Under the pieces are notes generated by a model that was not told the DNA's origin, did not search any database, and saw nothing but the letters and a program-made list of their open reading frames with translations. The position numbers and the translations under genes are program-made. This document shows, one piece after another, positions 5,697 to 9,415 of a DNA stretch of 9,415 nt. The stretch lies in assembly GCA_030425945.1 (NCBI GenBank), contig JAUHZL010000079.1, forward strand, positions 1-9,415, given 5' to 3'. Each line of letters begins with the position of its first letter. Positions within the stretch are counted from its first letter, which is position 1. The stretch is from Alphaproteobacteria bacterium. GTDB lineage: Bacteria; Pseudomonadota; Alphaproteobacteria; Rhodobacterales; Rhodobacteraceae.

Positions 5697-8500
5697 CAAG
5701 GGTCTGATTTCAGGGCCTGTTCGACGATCCGCGCCGCCTCGGCGCTGGTCTCGGCCAGGTGGGCGCTCAGGACCGACAGCTCCGGTTCGGCGGTCTCGCG
5801 CAGAAGCATCGCGCAACCGCCTTGCCCCAGGTCCTCGGGCACCAGCGGCTTTTCCGTCAGCAGCCGCGCGGTCTGCAACAGCGCCGTCAGCCGCGCGTGG
5901 TGCCGGATCAGGCGGTCGGCGGCCTCGGGCGGAGCGAGGCCGCTGTCGGGCAGGCAGGCCAGTTGCGCCGCCGGATCGGTCACGTCGCGTCCCGTCAGCA
6001 GCGCGGCGAGCTGGCCCAGAAGCTCGATCTCGGTCATCCGGCCGGGGCCGGCCTTGGCGTCCCAGAGCCCGGTGCCCGGCTTCGCCTCGGCCAGCCGGGC
6101 GCGCATGTCGGCGGTGTCCGCCACCAGCCGGGCGCGGTCCTTGGCGCGCGCCAGCACGTCCCGGCGCACCCCGGCCACGTCCGCCAGCAGGCCCGTGTCG
6201 CCGCCAAGCCCCCGGGCGCGGGTCAGGGCGAGATGCTCCCACGTCCACGCCTCCTCGCGCTGGTAGCTGGTGAAGGCGCCCAGCGACACCGCGACCGGGC
6301 CCTGCCGCCCGGACGGCCGCAGGCGCATGTCCACCTCGTAGAGCACGCCCTCGGGCAGTTGCGCCGACAGCGCGGTGACCAGCGCCTTGGTCCAGCGCGC
6401 GAAGTATTGCGCCGGGGCCAGCGGGCGCGGCCCGTCCGACTGAGCCGCCCCCTCCGCGTCGTAGATCACGATCAGGTCGAGGTCCGAGCGCGCCGACAGC
6501 CGCCGCGCTCCGAGCGAGCCCATCCCGACCACCACCGCCCCGCGCCCCGGCGGCGGCCCGTGGCGGGTCGCGAGATCGGCGGTCACGCAGGGCGTCAGCG
6601 CGCCCAGCACCGCCTCGGCGAGGTCGGCGTATTGCGCGGCGGCATCCTCGGCCCCGATCAGCCCGCGCAGGTGGTGCACGCCGATCCGGAAATGCCATTC
6701 CTTCTGCCAGCGTCGCGCCGCATCCAGTTGTTTCTCATAGTCCTTCTGCCGCGCCAGCAGGGCGGCAAGCTCGTCCTTCAGGGCCGCCGACCCCGGCCAG
6801 GGCGCGAAGAACGGCCCGCCGATCACCGCGTCAAGCACGCCCGCGTTGCGCGCGAGGTACCGCGCCAGCGCCGGGGCGGTGGCGCAGATGTCCACGATCA
6901 GGTCCACCAGTTGCGGGTTGGCCTCGAACAATGCGAAAAGCTGCGCCCCGGCCGGCAGGCCCGACAGGAAGCCGTCGAACTGCAACAACGCGTCATGCGG
7001 GTCGGCGGCGCGGTCGAGGCGCGACAGGATCTCGGGCCGGAGCCGCCGGAAGCTGGACAGCGCCCGCTCGGAGCGCAGCGCCGGGTAGCTGCGCCAGCGC
7101 TCGGTGATCGCCTCGGCCTCGGCGTCGAGCCGCGTCGGGGCGGGCACCGGCTCGGTCTCGGGCGGGCGGAAGAACGGCTCGGTCAGCGCGGCGGTCTCGC
7201 GCAGCGCGGCCTCCAGCCCGGCCCGGAACCGCGCGGGATCCCCCTCGCCCAGCAGGCAGCCGATCCGGCGCAGCCCCTCCGGATCGCGCGGCAGGGCATG
7301 GGTCTGGGCGTCCTGCACCATCTGCACCGCATGCTCGACCCGGCGATGGTGCCGATAGAGCCGGGTCAGGGACGCTGCGGTCTCCCGCTGAACCCAGCCC
7401 GCCCGCGCCAGCGCTGCCAGCGCCGGGACGGTGCCGCGTTCGCGCAGGCTCGGGTCGCGGCCGCCCGAGATCATCTGGTAGGTCTGGGTGAAGAACTCGA
7501 TCTCGCGGATGCCGCCCGCGCCCAGCTTCATGTCGTGGCCTTCCAGCCGCAGCGGCCCGGTCAGGCCCTTGTGGGTGCGGATGCGGGTGCGCATCTCCTC
7601 GCTCTCGCGGACGGCGACGAAATCGAGGTGCTTGCGCCAGACGAAGGGCGCCAGCCGGTCGAGATAGGCCGCACCCGCAGCGAGGTCGCCCGCCGCGGGC
7701 CGCGCCTTGATATGCGCCGCGCGTTCCCAGCCGCGGCCGATGCTCTCGTAATAGCGCTCCGCCGCCTCCATCGGGATGCAGACCGGCGTGACCGAGGGAT
7801 CGGGACGCAGCCGCAGGTCGGTGCGGAACACGTAGCCCTCGCCGGTCAGGTCCGACATCAGCCCCATCAGCCGCCGGGTGATCCGGATGAACCCGGCGCG
7901 CGCCTCGCCGAAGTCAGCCCGCTCGAACCGGTCCTGATCGAACAGGCAGATCACGTCGATGTCGGAGGAGTAGTTGAGCTCATGCGCGCCCATCTTGCCC
8001 ATCGCCAGCACGACCATCCCGCCCGCCCCGGCGCAGGTCTCGGCGGTCAGGCCCGGCAGCTTGCCGCGCGCCGCTTCCGCCTCGACCAGCGCGGACAGCC
8101 CGGCGTCGAGCGTCGCGTCGGCATAGTCGGTCAGCGCGCCGGTCACCTGCTCCAGCGTCCACACCCCGCCGAGATCGCAGAGCGCGGTCAGCAGCGCGAG
8201 ACGGCGCTTGCCCTGCCGGAACCCGTCCGCCTGCCCCTCGCGCGGCAAGGCGCGCACCCCGTCGAGCAGCGCCGAGAGCGTGTCCTCCGGCCGGCTGGCG
8301 AGCACCGTTTCCAGCCAGGCGGCCTCGCGCCGGGCAAGACCGTTCAGATAGGGCGAGGAGCCCGCCATGCCGTGGACGAGGTCGCGCACCGGTCCGCCGA
8401 GGCCCGGCAAGACGGACAGGGCATCGTCCCCGCGCCCGGGTTCGAAGGCGACGGGCGCGCGGGTGATCCGGGCAGAGAGGGGGGCGGCATCGGTGGTCAT
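5696..8500 (-). CDS. glnE: Bifunctional glutamine synthetase adenylyltransferase / adenylyl-removing enzyme
   Basis: GlnE adjusts nitrogen assimilation by adding AMP to glutamine synthetase (lower activity) or removing it, under PII control. The protein has 934 residues, close to E. coli GlnE (946). The N-terminal adenylyl-removing nucleotidyltransferase domain carries YSSDIDVICLFD (177-188, Asp180 and Asp182). FRTDLRLRPDPS (225-236) follows. The C-terminal adenylyltransferase domain carries ARSDLDLIVIYD (670-681, Asp673 and Asp675) and EVDMRLRPSGRQG (722-734). Helical regulatory segments lie between and at the end. Both active sites look intact. The frame stays open upstream across the divergent deacylase gene, but homology begins near MTTDAAPLSARITRAP, so the ATG at 8500 is chosen. 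No clear ribosome binding site is seen there. A TTGACG at 8530-8535 might be a -35 box, but its -10 is poor. Confidence 0.96.
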   Translation of the reverse strand: MTTDAAPLSARITRAPVAFEPGRGDDALSVLPGLGGPVRDLVHGMAGSSPYLNGLARREAAWLETVLASRPEDTLSALLDGVRALPREGQADGFRQGKRRLALLTALCDLGGVWTLEQVTGALTDYADATLDAGLSALVEAEAARGKLPGLTAETCAGAGGMVVLAMGKMGAHELNYSSDIDVICLFDQDRFERADFGEARAGFIRITRRLMGLMSDLTGEGYVFRTDLRLRPDPSVTPVCIPMEAAERYYESIGRGWERAAHIKARPAAGDLAAGAAYLDRLAPFVWRKHLDFVAVRESEEMRTRIRTHKGLTGPLRLEGHDMKLGAGGIREIEFFTQTYQMISGGRDPSLRERGTVPALAALARAGWVQRETAASLTRLYRHHRRVEHAVQMVQDAQTHALPRDPEGLRRIGCLLGEGDPARFRAGLEAALRETAALTEPFFRPPETEPVPAPTRLDAEAEAITERWRSYPALRSERALSSFRRLRPEILSRLDRAADPHDALLQFDGFLSGLPAGAQLFALFEANPQLVDLIVDICATAPALARYLARNAGVLDAVIGGPFFAPWPGSAALKDELAALLARQKDYEKQLDAARRWQKEWHFRIGVHHLRGLIGAEDAAAQYADLAEAVLGALTPCVTADLATRHGPPPGRGAVVVGMGSLGARRLSARSDLDLIVIYDAEGAAQSDGPRPLAPAQYFARWTKALVTALSAQLPEGVLYEVDMRLRPSGRQGPVAVSLGAFTSYQREEAWTWEHLALTRARGLGGDTGLLADVAGVRRDVLARAKDRARLVADTADMRARLAEAKPGTGLWDAKAGPGRMTEIELLGQLAALLTGRDVTDPAAQLACLPDSGLAPPEAADRLIRHHARLTALLQTARLLTEKPLVPEDLGQGGCAMLLRETAEPELSVLSAHLAETSAEAARIVEQALKSDP

Positions 8501-8541
8501 GGCCGGACGGTGGGCGGATCGCGGGACAGCGTCAAGGCAGC

Positions 8542-8570
8542 TTGCGACCGGTTTCCCCGCCGGATACGAC
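8542..8570 (+). promoter_or_regulatory. Candidate promoter of the YbaK-type deacylase gene
   Basis: TTGCGA (8542-8547) and TACGAC (8565-8570) with a 17-nt spacer, matching 4 and 3 consensus positions. A start near 8577 would give a leader of about 20 nt. It lies in the 96-nt gap shared with divergent glnE. Assigned by eye. Confidence 0.4.
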
Positions 8571-8596
8571 CTGCCGGACAGGAGAGGAGAGGCGCG

Positions 8597-9070
8597 ATGA
8601 GCAAGAGCCTGAAGCGGGTCGAGACGGCCCTTGCGGACCTGGGCCTCGACGCCCGCGTGCTGGAAATGCCCGGCGAAACCCGCACCGCGGAACAGGCGGC
8701 GGCCGAGGCCGGCTGCGCGCTCGACCAGATCGTGAAGTCGATCATCTTCCGCGGCCACGACAGCGACGCCGCGATCCTGTTCCTGACGGCGGGCGGCAAC
8801 CAGGTCGATCCGGCGCGCGCCCGCACGGTCGCGGGCGAGGATCTTGACCGGGCCGATGCCGCCTTTGTCCGCGCGCGCACCGGCTTTGCCATCGGGGGCG
8901 TGGCCCCGGTCGGGCACCTGACCCCGCCGCGCGTCTTCGCCGACCCGCGCCTGATGGCCTTCGACGTGGTCTGGGCCGCCGCCGGCACCCCGCGCCACAT
9001 CTTCTCCTGTGCGCCCGGGCCGCTGCTGGCTGCCGTCGGGGCCCCGCTCGCGGAATTTGTTTCCCTTTGA
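8597..9070 (+). CDS. YbaK/ProX-type aminoacyl-tRNA deacylase (trans-editing protein)
   Basis: A 157-residue single-domain protein of the YbaK/ProRS-INS fold. These freestanding proteins remove wrongly attached amino acids from tRNA, commonly Cys or Ala from tRNA-Pro, and so protect translation accuracy in the cytoplasm. Family marks are QIVKSIIF (44-51), with the conserved catalytic-site Lys47; the loop TGFAIGGVAPVGH (95-107), containing GxxPxGH; and the C-terminal GTPRHIF (130-136). Length fits the family (about 155-165). The start at 8597 is well supported by the purine run AGGAGAGGAGAGG (8580-8592). The same frame is open for 2.8 kb upstream, antisense to glnE, but nothing there is coding. 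It is divergent from glnE with a 96-nt gap. Whether it edits Cys-, Ala- or another tRNA cannot be told from the motifs, so no symbol is given. Confidence 0.93.
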   Translation: MSKSLKRVETALADLGLDARVLEMPGETRTAEQAAAEAGCALDQIVKSIIFRGHDSDAAILFLTAGGNQVDPARARTVAGEDLDRADAAFVRARTGFAIGGVAPVGHLTPPRVFADPRLMAFDVVWAAAGTPRHIFSCAPGPLLAAVGAPLAEFVSL

Positions 9071-9216
9071 GTCCAACGGGTTGGCTCGGCCCGGCCCGGT
9101 TTAAGTGAAAAAGATTAACATCGGCCCTTGCGGGTCAACGGAGGGTATCCCATCTGCTGTGATGTGAAACGGATAAACATTCACCCGCACACCTCGCAAC
9201 CGAAGGAGACCCTGAG
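9071..9216. other. Intergenic region upstream of the DUF2852-type gene, AT-rich patch with dyads
   Basis: This is the least GC-rich stretch of the window (notably 9100-9120 and 9160-9182). A small dyad CCAAC GG GTTGG (9073-9084) directly follows the deacylase stop. GTGAA (9164-9168) and TTCAC (9180-9184) form an inverted repeat with an 11-nt gap, with a nested ATGT/ACAT pair (9162-9165, 9177-9180). TTGCGG at 9128-9133 could be a -35 box but lacks a good -10. A promoter for the next gene must lie here or upstream; I cannot place it firmly. Confidence 0.4.
9203..9209 (+). promoter_or_regulatory. Ribosome binding site of the DUF2852-type gene
   Basis: AAGGAGA lies 7 nt before the ATG at 9217, near the ideal sequence and spacing. 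It supports the start of this short gene, which is cut by the window edge. Confidence 0.8.
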
Positions 9217-9415
9217 ATGAACACCGCCACCCAAGCCCCGCTGCCCGCTGTCACCGGCTGGCTGACCCGCGCCGAGGCCTGGCTCGACGCCAAGGGCAAG
9301 GGCGCATGGATCGCCGCGATGGTCCTCGGCTTCATCCTGTTCTGGCCGATCGGCCTCGCCCTCCTCGCCTACATGATCTGGAGCAAACGCATGTTCAACG
9401 GAAACTGTGCCCGCA
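9217..9415 (+). CDS. DUF2852-type small membrane protein, 3' end cut by window edge
   Basis: The first 66 residues are visible. A short polar N-terminus (1-28, with a GWLTRAEAWLDAKGKG helix) leads into a single strongly hydrophobic segment, WIAAMVLGFILFWPIGLALL (31-50) continuing to YMIW, then basic SKRMF. The FWPIGL and YMIWSKRM features match my memory of DUF2852 proteins, common in Alphaproteobacteria and of unknown function; a domain search would settle it. KGKG before and SKR after the span leave its orientation open. The start is set by AAGGAGA at 9203-9209. The frame is open to the edge with no stop. It is separated from the deacylase gene by 146 nt and probably has its own promoter. 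Confidence 0.82.
   Translation, partial: MNTATQAPLPAVTGWLTRAEAWLDAKGKGAWIAAMVLGFILFWPIGLALLAYMIWSKRMFNGNCAR

Noticed and set aside
5343..6698. 451-codon minus-strand frame overlapping glnE and the 95-residue gene
   Set aside because: Out-of-frame shadow with Ala/Arg/Gly-rich composition. It overlaps well-supported genes in another frame.
5759..8596. Very long plus-strand open frame opposite glnE, continuous with the YbaK-type gene
   Set aside because: It is codon-for-codon antisense to glnE. It stays open because glnE lacks TTA, CTA and TCA codons over this stretch; the TCA near its end closes it. The translation is low-complexity Arg/Gly/His-rich with no family motif, and the YbaK-type protein clearly starts at 8597.
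8501..9076. Upstream extension of the glnE frame on the minus strand
   Set aside because: This part is antisense to the YbaK-type gene and shows no GlnE similarity. Full-length GlnE is obtained from the ATG at 8500.
1..9415. Mobile elements, CRISPR arrays, tRNA or rRNA genes, prophage or defence genes
   Set aside because: No transposase or integrase motifs, no regularly spaced repeats and no cloverleaf-like segments were seen. All sizeable stretches are explained by housekeeping genes of uniform composition.

Overview
This 9.4 kb window is GC-rich throughout and encodes ordinary chromosomal proteins. Codons ending in G or C dominate, and TTA, CTA and TCA codons are almost absent. The gene set (edd-eda, glnE, a DUF2852-type membrane protein, an rRNA methyltransferase coupled to a lone PIN protein) points to an alphaproteobacterium, most likely a member of the Rhodobacteraceae. 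That placement rests on gene content and protein style, not on a database search. I see no tRNA, rRNA, CRISPR array, insertion sequence, prophage gene or sign of recent transfer.

Layout from left to right. Positions 1-2471 on the minus strand hold the Entner-Doudoroff pair: edd (complete) followed by eda (its 3' end runs off the left edge). They are read from a promoter near 2538-2566 whose spacer contains a perfect 12-bp palindrome, GTTAGCGCTAAC. This is a LacI-family style operator, so sugar-responsive repression is the natural reading. Positions 2709-4644 on the plus strand hold a 48-residue basic protein of unknown function, then an RlmI-type 23S rRNA cytosine methyltransferase, then a lone PIN-domain protein whose start overlaps the methyltransferase stop (ATGA). 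A strong 8-bp-stem hairpin ends directly against the methyltransferase start codon.

Positions 8500 down to 4648 on the minus strand hold glnE (the two-domain glutamine synthetase adenylyltransferase/adenylyl-removing enzyme), a conserved 95-residue protein 15 nt downstream, and a membrane-anchored M48 zinc metalloprotease. This string converges with the PIN gene, with only 3 nt between the stop codons. Divergent from glnE, at 8597-9070, is a YbaK/ProX-type aminoacyl-tRNA deacylase. The window closes with the first 66 codons of a small one-span membrane protein of the DUF2852 type.

The themes are central sugar catabolism (edd, eda), nitrogen control (glnE) and translation quality or ribosome modification (rlmI, ybaK, perhaps the PIN protein). 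No evidence for a new defence, mobile or biosynthetic system was found. The points most worth following are the operator inside the edd promoter, the hairpin at the rlmI start, the translationally coupled rlmI-PIN pair, and the two small unassigned proteins.
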